Below, piece by piece: positions 29,222 to 41,458 of a stretch of DNA of 64,000 nt. Origin of the DNA: Phorcus lineatus. Its lineage: Eukaryota; Mollusca; Gastropoda; Trochida; Trochidae. Positions within the stretch are counted from its first letter, which is position 1; each line of letters opens with the position of its first letter. The stretch spans positions 9,055,000-9,118,999 of the forward strand of contig OV121096.1 of the NCBI GenBank assembly GCA_921293015.1, given 5' to 3'. Position numbers and translations under genes: made by a program. The notes under the pieces are model-generated. The model was given only the letters and a program-made list of their open reading frames with translations. It was not told the DNA's origin and ran no database searches.

Positions 29222-30475
29222 TCTTCCGGTCATCGGGGAACCGGAATACTGCAGGCCGCCATTGCTGCATGAACCGGAAGTCATCTGTGCATGTCTGTAC
29301 GGAGCTTCGAGGATAAGTTTACCGCTGTCAGTGAAGAAAGCCTTGACGGTGTAGGGGTCGACATTTTCGGGTATGTGGAACTCTCTGTTCATCTCTCGGG
29401 TGGACGTTCTGTTGCCACTCTTCTCTTCTTTGCGAGCAGTGATAACGATCTTCTTGTCCAGGGTTTTAACTGTAAGATCTTCGGGACTGAAGTCTTCGAT
29501 ATCAGTCTCAATCTTGAACTTTTTCTCAACAACTGTAACAGGAGATTGTGTGCGGTGAGAGGGTACAGAGTTGTTGGCGACACTCGTCGTGTATGTTTGG
29601 GACATCCTGGGAGGGGCGGCATTAGGTTGGTAGGGAGGAGGCTGGAACTGACCTGAATGCGGTTGAGACTGGTAAGGGTCGAACTGCGGTCTCGGAGGAG
29701 GTTGCTGGAACTGCCCTGAAGGGGGTGGAGTGTGGAATTGCGGACCTGTGGTGAATGTTGATGTGTACTGTTGAGGTTGATTCTTGAAGGGCGGGGTAGA
29801 TACGCGTTGCTGTTGTTGCTGTTGCTGGTACTGTTGTTGCTGTAGAGTAGGTGAAGAGGTTCCAGAGGAGTAAGCACTCATGTGAGGGGACTGGTTCAAA
29901 CTGGTTTTGGTCGGAGTTCCGGGAGCCTCTTTATGGTAATCCGGCGGAGGAACGGGCGCCTCCTTCAAGTACCCTGGTGCTGGAACAGGTGCCTCAACAG
30001 TGAGAATACCTCCCTGTGCGATGGTACACTGTAGCGCCATGGGATCTATCTCTTTTGGAATGTTCACCTCGCGGCTATACTCCCGACTAACAGATGCACC
30101 TCCGCTATTCTCCTCATGCTTCGCCTGAACGATGATCTTGTTGGCGTCCATTTTGACATTCACTTCTTCCGGTTTGTAGTCCTTAACATTGAATCTTGCT
30201 CTGAAGACCGGCTGGCCGTGTTCGTTCTTCTCAATAACGCTTTTACCGTCGTCGTAACTCTCCGCGATCCCAATACGGTCCGCCATCGGGTCGTACTTCC
30301 GGTTGTGGGAGTTCCGGTCAGGCCGCATGCTGAAGAAGTCTGTGGACATCTTTTCAATCTCGCTCTCCCAGTCCCGCCGTCTTCGCTCCATGTCTTCCTC
30401 CATCTTCTTCCAAATATCGTCCTGCCGATCCTCGAACCCGAATGCGTCCTTATTGATAGGAATTCGTGTTGCCAT
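29219..30475 (-). CDS. Small heat-shock protein with two alpha-crystallin domains (418 aa)
   Basis: An ATP-independent chaperone of the HSP20/alpha-crystallin family, which binds unfolding proteins in the cytosol. Seen: a charged N-terminal arm with an Arg/Glu-rich helix (residues ~17-45) and DFFSM (46-50); alpha-crystallin domain 1 at ~88-164, with FRARFNVKDYKPEEVNVK and the G-x-L motif GILTV (156-160); a 150-residue Pro/Gln linker (165-314) with repeated EAPVPxPxY (161, 172) and a Gln run (212-223); domain 2 at ~315-392, with FSPEDLTVK and GKLIL (385-389); and a Ser/Gly tail without the usual I-x-I/V motif. Single-domain relatives are ~150-220 residues; the two-domain layout is known from flatworm egg antigens and mollusc homologues. 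The coding region is one exon. The ATG at 30475 sits in a CACCATGG context, which supports the start. The long open frames on the other strand are shadows. Confidence 0.96.
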   Translation of the reverse strand: MATRIPINKDAFGFEDRQDDIWKKMEEDMERRRRDWESEIEKMSTDFFSMRPDRNSHNRKYDPMADRIGIAESYDDGKSVIEKNEHGQPVFRARFNVKDYKPEEVNVKMDANKIIVQAKHEENSGGASVSREYSREVNIPKEIDPMALQCTIAQGGILTVEAPVPAPGYLKEAPVPPPDYHKEAPGTPTKTSLNQSPHMSAYSSGTSSPTLQQQQYQQQQQQQRVSTPPFKNQPQQYTSTFTTGPQFHTPPPSGQFQQPPPRPQFDPYQSQPHSGQFQPPPYQPNAAPPRMSQTYTTSVANNSVPSHRTQSPVTVVEKKFKIETDIEDFSPEDLTVKTLDKKIVITARKEEKSGNRTSTREMNREFHIPENVDPYTVKAFFTDSGKLILEAPYRHAQMTSGSCSNGGLQYSGSPMTGR

Positions 30476-30504
30476 GGTGACTGTGACGTCAGATCAGTCG
30501 GCAC
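30476..30504 (-). promoter_or_regulatory. 5' UTR segment with CRE palindrome and likely 3' splice site
   Basis: Reading the minus strand, a T-rich tract ending in CTCTTGTAG (plus 30505-30513) precedes GTGCCGACTGATCTGACG and the start codon 29 nt later. This looks like the acceptor of an intron in the 5' UTR. The segment also holds a perfect CRE palindrome TGACGTCA (30484-30491). If there is no 5' intron, the CRE would be promoter-proximal instead. Confidence 0.45.
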
Positions 30505-33400
30505 CTACAAGAGATCAGATAAAATAAAAATTTTTTATCATCATAAGACATTATAATTCATAGGACGACCCATTTTATTTCCCGAATGAATTCATATTTA
30601 AACTGATGATATGTGAAATTGGAGAGCCAACTAAAATCTTGTTTATTCAAATAAGCGTATTCCTCCAGTATGATAAGCTATTAAAGCAACAGCCTTGAAG
30701 AATTACATATTCCATTTCGGACCTTATCAGCTTTAGACTTGCTAACAGGGCATTTAGAGCAACAAAATGGGTTGGGGAGAGATATCACTTTGGCATCTAA
30801 TCGCGGTAAAGGCGCCAAACTTCACGCTCATGGAATGTGTGAAATCACTTAAACGTAAGAGTAATCTTTCCTGCAAAAATTAAAACAACGGATTAAATAT
30901 TCAAACAAACAAGAACAAAGTATATAGGTTGAAAAGCCAACATACGACTAGAACGATCAATATCGATTCAGATCTCTGCTCTTTAAAACTGAAACTAATT
31001 CCACGAAACTTTCACAAAAAGCAAGTCAATACAGTTCTGATTTGCTAATGATAGGGCAAGTTTTGTGGTTCTTGACTACAGCTGCTTTTAAACTGACATT
31101 GATATACAACGAAAAGAATCGCTTTCAGCTGAACGATATGAGAACTTCAAGACACGTGCGATGTCAGAAGTTAGAGCACGCGCGGGAGTACGAACGAGTC
31201 ATCTTTGAAAGTATTTTGGGACGAAATATCGTTTTACGGAAGATGTGTTAGAAAATGTGAAAGGATATGATATTAAAATAGTACCATGTAGTTATGAACC
31301 GTTTGAAGTCACGTGATTTGAACATCTTGGAAAATTTAAAATCTTCATGAAGAAATGAAAGTAAGTTATTTCCCGTTATCTTGGATGCCACGTGCTTTTA
31401 CATTTTTCTTACAAACATAAAGTTGATCGGCAACGATTTGCATACACTGTCTTAATGTTACCTTGAATTATAATTTGGATGTGAAAACCATCAAATAAGA
31501 AGTAAAATAAAGTTTAATACACTCATACCTTTAGTTAGAATATATTATTACACGTTTTAAGTGGTTACAAAATATATTTATGAATATAGTTTTATTCCAA
31601 AAGGTTCTTGTGGTAATTCCATATAGTAACATGCAAAATAAAAGTGTTATTAAACATGGTTTATGTACGTGACATAACAGTTGTTTGCAACACCATATGA
31701 AGATAATTTATTAGTCATCATAACAGTGTTTTAAAACTCTTAGCTCAAAGAAGAAGAATGTGAAATCGCCGCCAACTTGAATGTGTAATCGCAATATGGC
31801 TAACCAAAGCTAATTATAGAAAACCCTGTAAGAAGTCTAAAGCGAGGCCTAGAAGCCGATTTGAACTTTCAGGCGGTGCACGGAGTTTAAACAACTCGAT
31901 GCCAGCCACAGCATAAAAATGCACATCCGCTTGTACCTGAACGCACCTGGAATAATTTATTCCGTTGAGCGTTGATTTAGAGTTTTAAAATCTTGGCACC
32001 GGTTTTCACCTTTTACAGACAAACTAGTATGCGATATATTCCCTGTCATTTGATTCACGGGTTCTTTCTTGTTAAAGAATTTGTAAGATAAGGATTGATA
32101 AAGATGATTTTGTTTCAGTTTGATGTAAGATTTGGTATGAAAGACTTTATTTCTACGTTCGTTTCAACCAAAACCAAAATTATTTCAAATAGCAATGTCT
32201 ATTGAAATCTATGCTTGAAAAAACATTAAATTTTATTCTATTACAATACATCTTACAAATTATGATAGAGTTCGTTTCCTCAGTATTTAATGAAAATCTC
32301 GATCAATCCAAAATTCAAATATGATTAAACAAGAACACAATAATAAATATCAAAACCTATTTTACATTTTATTTATTTAGACCAGCCTAACATTGTCCAA
32401 ACAAACACATTAACTTATCTAGCAAATTGTTGTGTTCGAGTTTGCCATTTATCAATCCTAACAATGTATTAAGATGTATGAAATCCCCCGACAATCAGGA
32501 CCTAATCCTAGATATAGATACAAGTATGGAGTCGTCTGACTGTCTCTATACAATCATGTAATATGTCAACGCGTAAGTAGTATAAACATTTCGACAAACC
32601 GAGTTACATGCTTGGCGTTCTCTCATCTTTGACAGGTATTGATAACGACAGTCTACCACTATTTATAATGCGTGACGGCCTCACGCGAACATGCTTTATG
32701 GGTTAGGGTTAAGCAATAGGTCTTATCGTCAAGCTTACATCATAAACGATTTATGAGCAGACAATGCGATTATGTATGTTGGTAATATCGGAAGTAAATG
32801 GATCGGTATACGTATACCAATACAACATGTAAGTCCTGGCATTGGTAGTGATAGTTGACTATGTTGAACGAGTTAATCAGCACTACCAAATAGACACATT
32901 CCAGCGCGCTCTCTATAAACAAAGACAGAGGAATTCATTCTGTATCTCATAGGCTGCGCCATATCTGTTGTCTTAAAGGATGAAGACTAACATTTCAAAT
33001 AGTTAAGCATTGCTCATGTAGGGGCTTATATGATCCAGACAGTCCCAAATTTACTCCTTTATATAAACCCTGTTGTGAGCCAGTTTTGGTAGCCAAATCC
33101 ATGCCAGCTTTCGGACTGACTTAGCTTAGCGTCATGCCTCTTCGGTATAAGAATTGAAAAGAAATTCACTAAAAACTCATTTGTTACATACAACATTTTA
33201 TCATAACCTTAAACAAGGTTCACTGTCATGCTAGGCAGCGCTTACCACCTGAAGTAACATCCCTGCCACACCCTTATTATTGTGGATATGGCAATTAAAC
33301 TTAAACATCTTACTCCCCATCCAACAAAGTTGATAATGTCAAAATTTAATTTTTTTTGGAAATATGGTCGTGATGAGCTAAAGAGAGCGGGCGTTACGTT
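30505..33400. other. Upstream region of the heat-shock gene, no gene recognised
   Basis: AT-rich. Around 31320-31351 there are degenerate heat-shock-element-like half sites in 5-bp register (GAA, TCT, GAA, TTT at 31320-31337) plus TTCATGAA (31344-31351), with CACGTG nearby at 31310-31315. This is a weak promoter candidate for the heat-shock gene if a 5' UTR intron exists. The 69-codon plus-strand frame at 31042-31251 is unsupported. Confidence 0.3.
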
Positions 33401-33950
33401 AAAACTCATCTTGATAATTTGATCAACTGTGCATAGATGAAGTCTGCAAGTCGTAACAAGAAGAGGCAGACGAGTAACTTTTTCCTTGCATCAAACAGGC
33501 CTACCAAAGAAAAAATCGAATCGCAACGGGAAGCAGCGAAACGGCCACATTAACAGACGAAATCGCATCACAATATTGCGATCCGCATCGAAAAGTTACG
33601 AAATAGCATCATTCAAGCGACGATCAGCAATTTAAACGTGCGATAGCGCAAAATGAAACACTCGATACGCAACACTGTCACTGCGCACGCGCAGTAACCA
33701 TGTTTTGAAGCTCATGGCGATATCTCGCCTTTGTGATCACGAAATGCGATTATTTATAAACTTCATAATCATATTATCTTTATAGCTATTCGTTTTTAAT
33801 TATCAATTCTTAAATTCAGTATTATTCTGTTACTCATGACTGAGTTCCATGTTAAACGATAGATTGACAGAAAATTTGCAGGCGACGGCACGGTTTGACC
33901 TACTTGGGTAACTGCGCTTGCGCTGTAACCGTGTTGCGTATCACAGTGAC
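33401..33950. promoter_or_regulatory. CpG-enriched island with NRF-1-like palindromes
   Basis: TGCGCACGCGCA at 33682-33693 fits the NRF-1 consensus exactly. A related block CTGCGCTTGCGCTGTAACC occurs at ~33912, and both are followed by TAACCRTGTT, so they are diverged copies ~230 bp apart. CpG is more frequent than in surrounding DNA. A 38-codon frame at 33437-33553 (MKSASRNKKRQTS...) is visible but unidentified. No exon is attached with confidence. Confidence 0.35.
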
Positions 33951-36900
33951 TTGAAATGAACAGTGATCATTATGTTCTGGTTCTGGTTTGTGCACGTGTA
34001 CATGCCCTTCTAACGCTCGATTCAACATGCAGTCTCTTTGAAGCAGTGCTGTGAATGAGATTTTGGTAAGACATTATAGATTATGTAAACATCCAGGAAT
34101 ATCCCAAAAGAAATTAGTTTCCCCTATCTATAGTAAGGTCGTATATGTACCGTCGTACACAACAAAGCATTGTGATTCTATTAAATGATATCATCACGTA
34201 GAATAGATTACACTTATCGTTGTTAAATTATTCACATGCATAAAATATTAAACTTGATGATGAATACACTACTATGTTTAATGATAAATATATACTCGTT
34301 ACGATTGATTTCCGCAACATATAGACGATATATTTCAGAGCAAACATTTTAACAGTTCGTACTGGAACTAGGCATGTCGATGTTTAGTCCAAATCCAAAA
34401 TACGCGTTATTTTTAAACCTTCTGGATATTTTTCTGCACTCAATGGCGTTAGCGAGTCAACACTTCTTATAAAACTGTACGTATGTATACATTACTGGGG
34501 CAGAGAGTCTATGCCTACATCGTGTAATGCTTATGGGTTACTTTTTGTTTTCAATAACCACTTAAGTAGCATGTTACGTCTTTTGATACCCACGTAAGTA
34601 CTTTCACGCTTTAAAACCCCACTCGAGGTATCATAAAAAGGTCCTTACTTTTTCGGGTTTAACGATATATGGGTAATCATTTCAGGTTAACTGAAGAAAA
34701 CGTTTATAATAATAAGAAATGAAAAGTGACTAACATGCAATTTTGATGGTGAACATATGCAACATCGTAATATTAGAGATTTCGTTATCTACAATAGAAC
34801 AAATCCTTGTACTTTTTAGGTTAATTCCCTTGGTTGAATTGAGTCCAAACCTTTGAAATCAGGCAGACACGAGCACTGGCTACACCAACAAAAAGGTCTT
34901 GAGAAGGAAAAAGGAAAAAAACCCTTATCTGATCACCAACTATATAAAAAAAAGTGCGATAAATGGAATATATCCCATGTATACATAAATCAAATATTAC
35001 GTATAAATGGCCAACGTGGTCATTTAACGCAATAAATGAACTGAATACGTCAAATCTTGTCCCAACCATTATAACATTTCATTAAATTGAAAGTGTAATT
35101 GTTCACTGTTACAATTATTATTCCTGTATGTCAAAGACAGCGCGAATTAACTATACTAATTTGAATATTGTAATGAAACTTACTGTGTATGAACTTTAAC
35201 CCTTCCAATGAGCATAAATCTTCTGCATTTACGAACTTAATACATTTCACTTCACAACTACACTTTTTCTAACAAAAATAAAAAATAGAGAGCAAGAGAT
35301 AAATGCACTGTTTACGATCCTAGTCCTACCACAGTTAACCATTACACTCAGATGTTCACTGAATCCCCATATAAATTATTCTACCGACCAAGGCTATCAA
35401 TATCATTCCTAATCCATTTCCACAACAACGTATTGTCCCATCTGTAACCCCCTAACCCTCAAAGACGATAATCCTAATCTTTTAAGTCATATGGTGTCAC
35501 ATAATCAATTATACTATACCACCCTGCTAAGAATTTCCCTCTTTCTGTCTGTACACCTATGCTATCGTCTAATATATTCCAATTCTCAATTTGTAATATT
35601 AACCCCCGAGTTTAGACTTTATCACATCATTTAACATCATACCAGAGACAATAACTGAAGTCTTACACTTAATCATCGTACCTACCTTATGCCATGAATT
35701 TCTACATGTAGACAAATCCTGTCCGCACACCGAGGCTATCAATAACGTATATGTCCCATCTGGCACAATACCACATTATCCCCTCTCTATACACCACCCC
35801 TAGACTAACCCTCCCGGGTTCACGGGGCTAGGAGCACTAAGTCACCGGTAGAGGACGTTAGCAAGTGCCCGTGTTCTGCTTGAATCAACCGTTACCTATT
35901 GTCAACGTCACATACCTTTATATGGATCCCGTAAACCCTTAAAACCTGTACAGACAGTGAATACAGACCTCCGTCGGCGGTAATTGATTTCATTGGTGTC
36001 AACATGTCATTCAAATATGATATATTTGGACATCCATGCGAAAACACTTAGCAGTGAATGTGAATCGAGGAATGATTTCATTGACAATGAATACATATCT
36101 TGGATATTGTTCAATTACAATGTAAAGCTGATTTCATTGGTGACTGAATGGGTCCATAATGGCATTGTATGATAAAGTACTTATTTTGACACATGCTTAT
36201 ACGATAAGTCAAACACATAAACAAGTTATTTGGTTTGTGAAGAGTATGCTTACTAAATGAACAGACCTTATAAGGTGTTTATGGTTTCGTTAGAGGTAGG
36301 TATTTGGTGTCTGATATGATTTGCTACAAGTTGATTTGCTACAAGTTGCCAGAGGCATGGCACAAATGTAAAGAAGAGATTCGTACCTAATAGGTATTTC
36401 TATAAAAAGCATTAAATGATGTTACAAGCAGTCTTTAGCTTGCAATGGGTATCCCTATCTTGAATAATTGGAATGGTTCTCAAGAAACATAACACGTTTA
36501 TATTATTTTAAACGATTTCTACGAATATATAGGTTTATGATTAGTATTGGGCTTAAATAATCGCCCCTAAATTTCATGACGGCACTTTACAGTTAAATAG
36601 CTGTAAGAAAATAAACGTGATATGATATTTGCTGTAGCGTATGGATGGTATGTACCACCAAAGAATTACTCGGTATATAAAGAAAGACTATGAATATATT
36701 TCTTTTTAAATCTTCTTTCAAACAACCAAAATAAGTCTGATTAAAATTGACCTTGTTAGATGAATAAAAGGATTCGGACTCGTTCTAACAGGGGTTTTCG
36801 TCTCCACAACGGTCTAAAAATAGTCCCAAAAGTTGCTCGTTCCTCGGAACTCGGTCAATTTTAACCAGACTCTCCAAATGAGACTAAACAGCAAGAGATA

Positions 36901-37538
36901 TATGCGCGGCATATCATACTCGCCCTACCTTTGCCTACCATGCCTTTTCACTGATATACACTGAAAGTAGAAAGAAATGCTCTATTTATGTAACTCAACA
37001 GGGGACAAGTCTTTGAAGGGCATTTAAAAGCGAGAATTATGGACAAATTTTCTGCATGGATAACATCTTTTCAAAAATAACTTGTTGAAAATACGACATT
37101 GTTATAATAACGCATGAGAAATAACCACTTTAAAAGGCCATGGTGTCTTATTTCCTCGTGGTAACGATACCGGACATATTTTCATAACATGAACCTTGCT
37201 TTGAACACAATGTTATTTACAAAACAATAAAAGAAGAAAATAGAAATACACCGAACTATTACTAGCAAACTACGTGATTATGTAAAGGTCAGGCTGGCAT
37301 AGGGACCTTGAAGTATTCATGAAAGTTATATCAGGAAAACCCAAATAAATATAGAAATATTGCATCCTCATCCTCATGACTATAGGTTCATGACACTTTT
37401 CTTTTTCTCGCCTTTTACTTTCATTAAAGTTCATATATTGTTAGGACTTACTTTTAGAGAAACGGGGCTGAACAGTTTGACCCTTGACCTTTCTTCCTTG
37501 TAATACACACCATGACATCCCATTCACTCTGCCAGCAT
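33951..37538. other. Non-coding stretch
   Basis: No gene recognised. A 15-bp tandem duplication (GATTTGCTACAAGTT twice) lies at ~36320-36349. C-rich CCCTAACCC-like words near 35450 are isolated and not telomeric. Confidence 0.4.
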
Positions 37539-37620
37539 GTCACGTGACCTATCTGTAATTGTCGGATGTTCTACTTGTATATAAAGCTTTAGTTTGAACG
37601 CTGACCTCTCTCATGTCAGC
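37539..37620 (+). promoter_or_regulatory. Candidate plus-strand promoter: palindromic E-box plus TATA box
   Basis: GTCACGTGAC (37539-37548), the CLEAR/M-box type E-box, lies 30 bp upstream of TATATAAA (37578-37585). A start site would be expected near 37605-37615, just before an ATG at 37621. Spacing and motif quality are good, but both motifs can occur by chance in 64 kb. Confidence 0.35.
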
Positions 37621-37722
37621 ATGTGGTGGACATGTGCTCTCTATCCCTTCAGTATTAAGAGTATTATGACATTATTGTTGAAAAATAGAATAATTCTTAG
37701 AGGATTTTCTTCAAAATTATAA
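37621..37722 (+). CDS. Small open frame (33 aa) after the candidate promoter
   Basis: Starts MWWTCALYPFSIKSIMTLLL and ends in a basic/hydrophobic stretch, stop TAA at 37720-37722. I do not recognise it. The only support is its position ~40 bp after a TATA box. It could equally be 5' UTR of a spliced transcript. Confidence 0.12.
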   Translation: MWWTCALYPFSIKSIMTLLLKNRIILRGFSSKL

Positions 37723-39190
37723 GGATAGAGTTGTCTCTACCTCTCTTGTCTCTAAAAATATAAGTCTATGGGGTTTTTAAAAAAAAAAAGAATAATGCAA
37801 TGCTTACTAAGTTTCTTATCTTGTTGACCTAGTATTGGTAAACTATACACTTGCCTACTGAGGTCTAAATCGTAATTTCTTGAAACTATACAACTACCTA
37901 TATCCCTAATACTACTTTCTTTAGCTAGTAAGGTCCCGTTATTTAGTTTGATAAAACCTTAAACAATTAACCGTATGGTATATGATATTGGTAATGAGGG
38001 CCCCTATACCGAACAAAATGTTTCTGTCTATGGTAGAAGACATGATAAAAACATGATAAAAAAGCAACAACACCAAAAGTATAAATTTATATAACCTTAC
38101 CTAAAGGGCTAAGATGAATTTAACCTATCATTTGTTATTTTCCATATTTAGCAGATTGCATTACAGCAAAATATCATATAAAACTTAACTTATCTACAAA
38201 GCTTAGCTTAGCAATGGAACATACCATGTGTTTCAGGAGATATAAGCACTATCTCACCGTGTAATATACACGGTTATCCAACGGTTACCAGACTGATGAG
38301 TGTTTGACATTTCCCTGCTATCTATCAGCACGCGCTGCACGCTCTGAGACAGCTAGCTGTTTATGTAATATACATGATGAAACGTACATCTCTGTCATAA
38401 CAACAACTTGTCAGGGACGAGTGCGGCAAGTTCTCTTTCACAGCCTTCAGAAACACTTCCAAAATTATATGAACCAATAACGAATATGTTTCTTATATCG
38501 TCAGCATTTAAAAGTGTTATGGCCATTGACGTTCCCTGTAAAAATACAAACTATCAAAACAAGCTGCATCATATAGAAATTGCTTGTCAGATATAGAACA
38601 TAGAACATTAATCGGCAAATAAACCTACATAATGTAAATGAATCACGTGTTCGATCTGATTGTCATCATTCATTAGTTGGGAACTTTTAAAAAAGGCTTT
38701 TCTCGAAAAGTTCGTTATCTTAAGAATTGTAGACTGAGATAGAGGAATGAGGATAGTGTTGGTCGTTCCGAGATTAGCTTTGATGCATGCACCATCGTTT
38801 CTAAAGGTTCGGAACCTTTGAAATATCAAAATAGTTTAAATATCCTGTAAGGCTAGGACAGCTGTTTTGACCTAGGATGTCTTTAATAAAGTTAATCTTA
38901 TCATTTCGAACACTTGAACATGTTCACTGCATGAGAAAATGAATGATTCTCAAGTTGAATCCACTGTGTAGTAATGAATCAGCTAGGTCGAAACAAGGAT
39001 GTATTTAGACGGGTCTACAAGTCAGTGAATAAATTAGGATAAACGAGGATCTTGATGAGCATCAACTGCATCAATTCACAAACATGACCACCTTACTGAT
39101 CTCCTTCATGTAACAATACATGTCTGTAACATAGTTCAACAACGGGTCCTGTCTTTAATAGCGCTTGAATTTGTGACCTCTTAAAAGGGG
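37723..39190. other. Non-coding stretch
   Basis: Nothing recognised apart from a poly-A run near 37780. Confidence 0.4.
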
Positions 39191-39300
39191 AGTTAAACTT
39201 CGTGTCTGTAAAATGGCGACCCCTGGTGGGAGAATCAGACATTGCTCGGCATGATTCCCGGAAGAGACAACCTTATAACCGGAAATAAGATCGGTCATTG
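39191..39300 (+). promoter_or_regulatory. Candidate promoter patch: YY1-like and ETS-like sites
   Basis: AAAATGGCGAC at 39210-39220 resembles a YY1 site. CCGGAAG (39258-39264) and ACCGGAAAT (39278-39286) resemble ETS sites. Together they form a locally CpG-richer patch. A 13-codon frame starts at the ATG of the YY1-like site. No exon was identified. Confidence 0.25.
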
Positions 39301-40373
39301 TAATTTGTTCTTTATGCAGGAAATGAAGAATCGTGGATGAAAAAGCTTTGATCTTTACTCCATTAAAATAGCTAAGCTGTCGACTTTCGTTTTCGGGATT
39401 ATCAGTTGTATTTACAAACTAACTATTTTGATGAGATTGTTTCCATGGATAAATGGATTCAATATACAGTCATATAGTATGATAACATGCAGGCATGTCG
39501 AACGCCGAAAAAGGTTTTCGTAAAACTTTACAATACGTTTTCTTTTGCAATTTTCATTTATATAACCTGACAAACAACCTATCTAGTGATCCTCAATTTA
39601 ACCGATTTAACCGAAACAAATACATAATTCCTTCATGCTAGGAAATATTTAAATAATTAAAAAACATAAAAGATATCAACTTGGGAATAAAATCAGAAAA
39701 TGCTTTACACTGTGTCACATCCACTGAGAATAAATCGTTAATATAAACTGACATAAATTCAAGAAATAGTGAGGTAATTGTCAAATGCAACACTCTAGGG
39801 AATTATGAGAAAAAGCTATCTGCAGCTTGATAATCGATAATCAATTGATCTAAAATTTGAAGCCTAGTTAATTTCTTTCTACCTTCGATGTATTATAAAC
39901 AAGATTAAGAACATTTTGGAATGTCCCAACACATCACAATTTACAACTATGGGATATCATGAACAATAATGATTAAATTTTTTTTTTTAATGTCAGCCCA
40001 AGGAAATGATAAAATATATCTCTCTGTCGCTTTTCATTTTATATCAACTACGCAAGTTGAAGTAGATGTATGGTTACAGCAGCTTTAAGGCTTTGAAAAT
40101 TCTTGCTGATCTTGTCGAGAATACTTGAGTATTATATTTTCTTCATGTCATTTTACAGAATATTACTCGTTTGACATTTCATGTACCAAATTTAAGCATA
40201 ATGGAAAGTCTTTAGCAAGTGTAGCTTTATTATTTAGGTCATTCCTTTACCTGATCTGTGCATGTGTTTCATGCACACTGTCCGATAAATGACGTTAAAT
40301 TATTAAAAAAATATCACCTAACTCTGAAGTATAGTCGTGGTTATGGCTAAAGACATGTGCAATTAACCTATAC
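39301..40373. other. Non-coding stretch
   Basis: Nothing recognised. Confidence 0.4.
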
Positions 40374-40552
40374 TTAAAGAGCCACTCCGTGAATTGTTGG
40401 GGTCATATATGCCAAAATTAATCAAAGGCTGTTTTTAGATTTTCATGGACATGAAAAGTTAAGATGTTTTGATTTTATATCAACACATGTGGCATTTGGG
40501 TTCGCATCAAAGGTAAATAATATGTTATGAAAATCACGGAGTGGCTCTTTAA
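40374..40552. mobile_element. TTAA-flanked miniature element of the AGAGCCACTCCGTGA family, short copy (179 bp)
   Basis: TTAAAGAGCCACTCCGTGA at the left, TCACGGAGTGGCTCTTTAA at the right. Both ends match the long copy at 27319-27779, including the sub-terminal words GTTTTTAGATTTTCATGGA and GTTATGAAAA. Non-coding; a MITE. Confidence 0.92.
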
Positions 40553-41458
40553 CGATACGATAACGCTAATTGCAGTCTATAGTCGTCACTTCCAGACCAC
40601 ACAAACTTTATTGGATTGCTTGTAGTTTTATTGTAGAACGATGAACATTCCAAAGGCATCTGTATGCTGAGGCAATGGTGTCTTGTGAACAAACCGCCTT
40701 TACGAGATCAACATGAACATCGGTATGAAGATAACAGTTTGTAGATTACAATTTCAAGACAACACAATATATATAGTGTTTCTAGCAGTTCAAATATAGT
40801 TTAATGAAGTTAGGTGATTAACATTTCAAAGGAATCAGTGGATATTTTGTGTTTTATAGACAAATTAAACAAATTAAATACCAGTATCCGGAAATCATAT
40901 TTCCCTGACGATCATATCAAAACTTCAATTCTGAAGTTTTCTAAGTATTCTAAATTTACGGAAACATATTGATTAAAATGTGAAACATGTCAAACTAATT
41001 TTCCAAGTAAGGTTAGACCACACATGTATGTTGTTTGTAGAGGTTAATGAGCTTTAGTGATGGACATTTTGAAGTTATCTTCTGTAGTGGAGTAAATGTT
41101 TGCTGGACATATCGCCTTCATCACCCATAAACTGTTCTGTTGATGACCTTTACTGCTCACACAGCATGCTCTCGCAAAGTGCAAACGTGAGGAAATCATA
41201 GCACCTGCAAATTTTGCTGATCTTAGCAACAACCAGACTTAACATGACCAAATCGAGTTTCAGACATTAGTCTTTGAGGTTGAGGTAAGTTCCAAATTCG
41301 GTTTCATGGTTGATTAGTGATTTAAGAAGTGTTTACTTCAATGTTACCAGTTTTCATGATATGGAACTTCTTTGATATTGTTTATCGGTTATTAGTTAAT
41401 CTAACGGTGTATAGTCGTCCTTAAAAGTCTGACATAACCCATTTCCTCAGTGTATCGA
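40553..41458. other. Non-coding stretch
   Basis: A GAGGTTGAG-GTAAGT donor-like site on the plus strand lies near 41284, and a 62-codon minus-strand frame at 41044-41232. Neither could be tied to a gene. If the exon at 41459-41590 is real, part of this stretch is its 3' UTR. Confidence 0.3.

Noticed and set aside
29291..30556. Several open frames of 60-162 codons antisense or out of frame within the heat-shock gene
   Set aside because: Shadows of the 418-codon coding frame.
32695..32715. TTAGGGTTA-like word (also CCCTAACCC near 35450)
   Set aside because: Only one or two units; not an interstitial telomere array.
38290..38320. CTGATGAG outside the satellites as a hammerhead core
   Set aside because: No GAAA partner or flanking stems.
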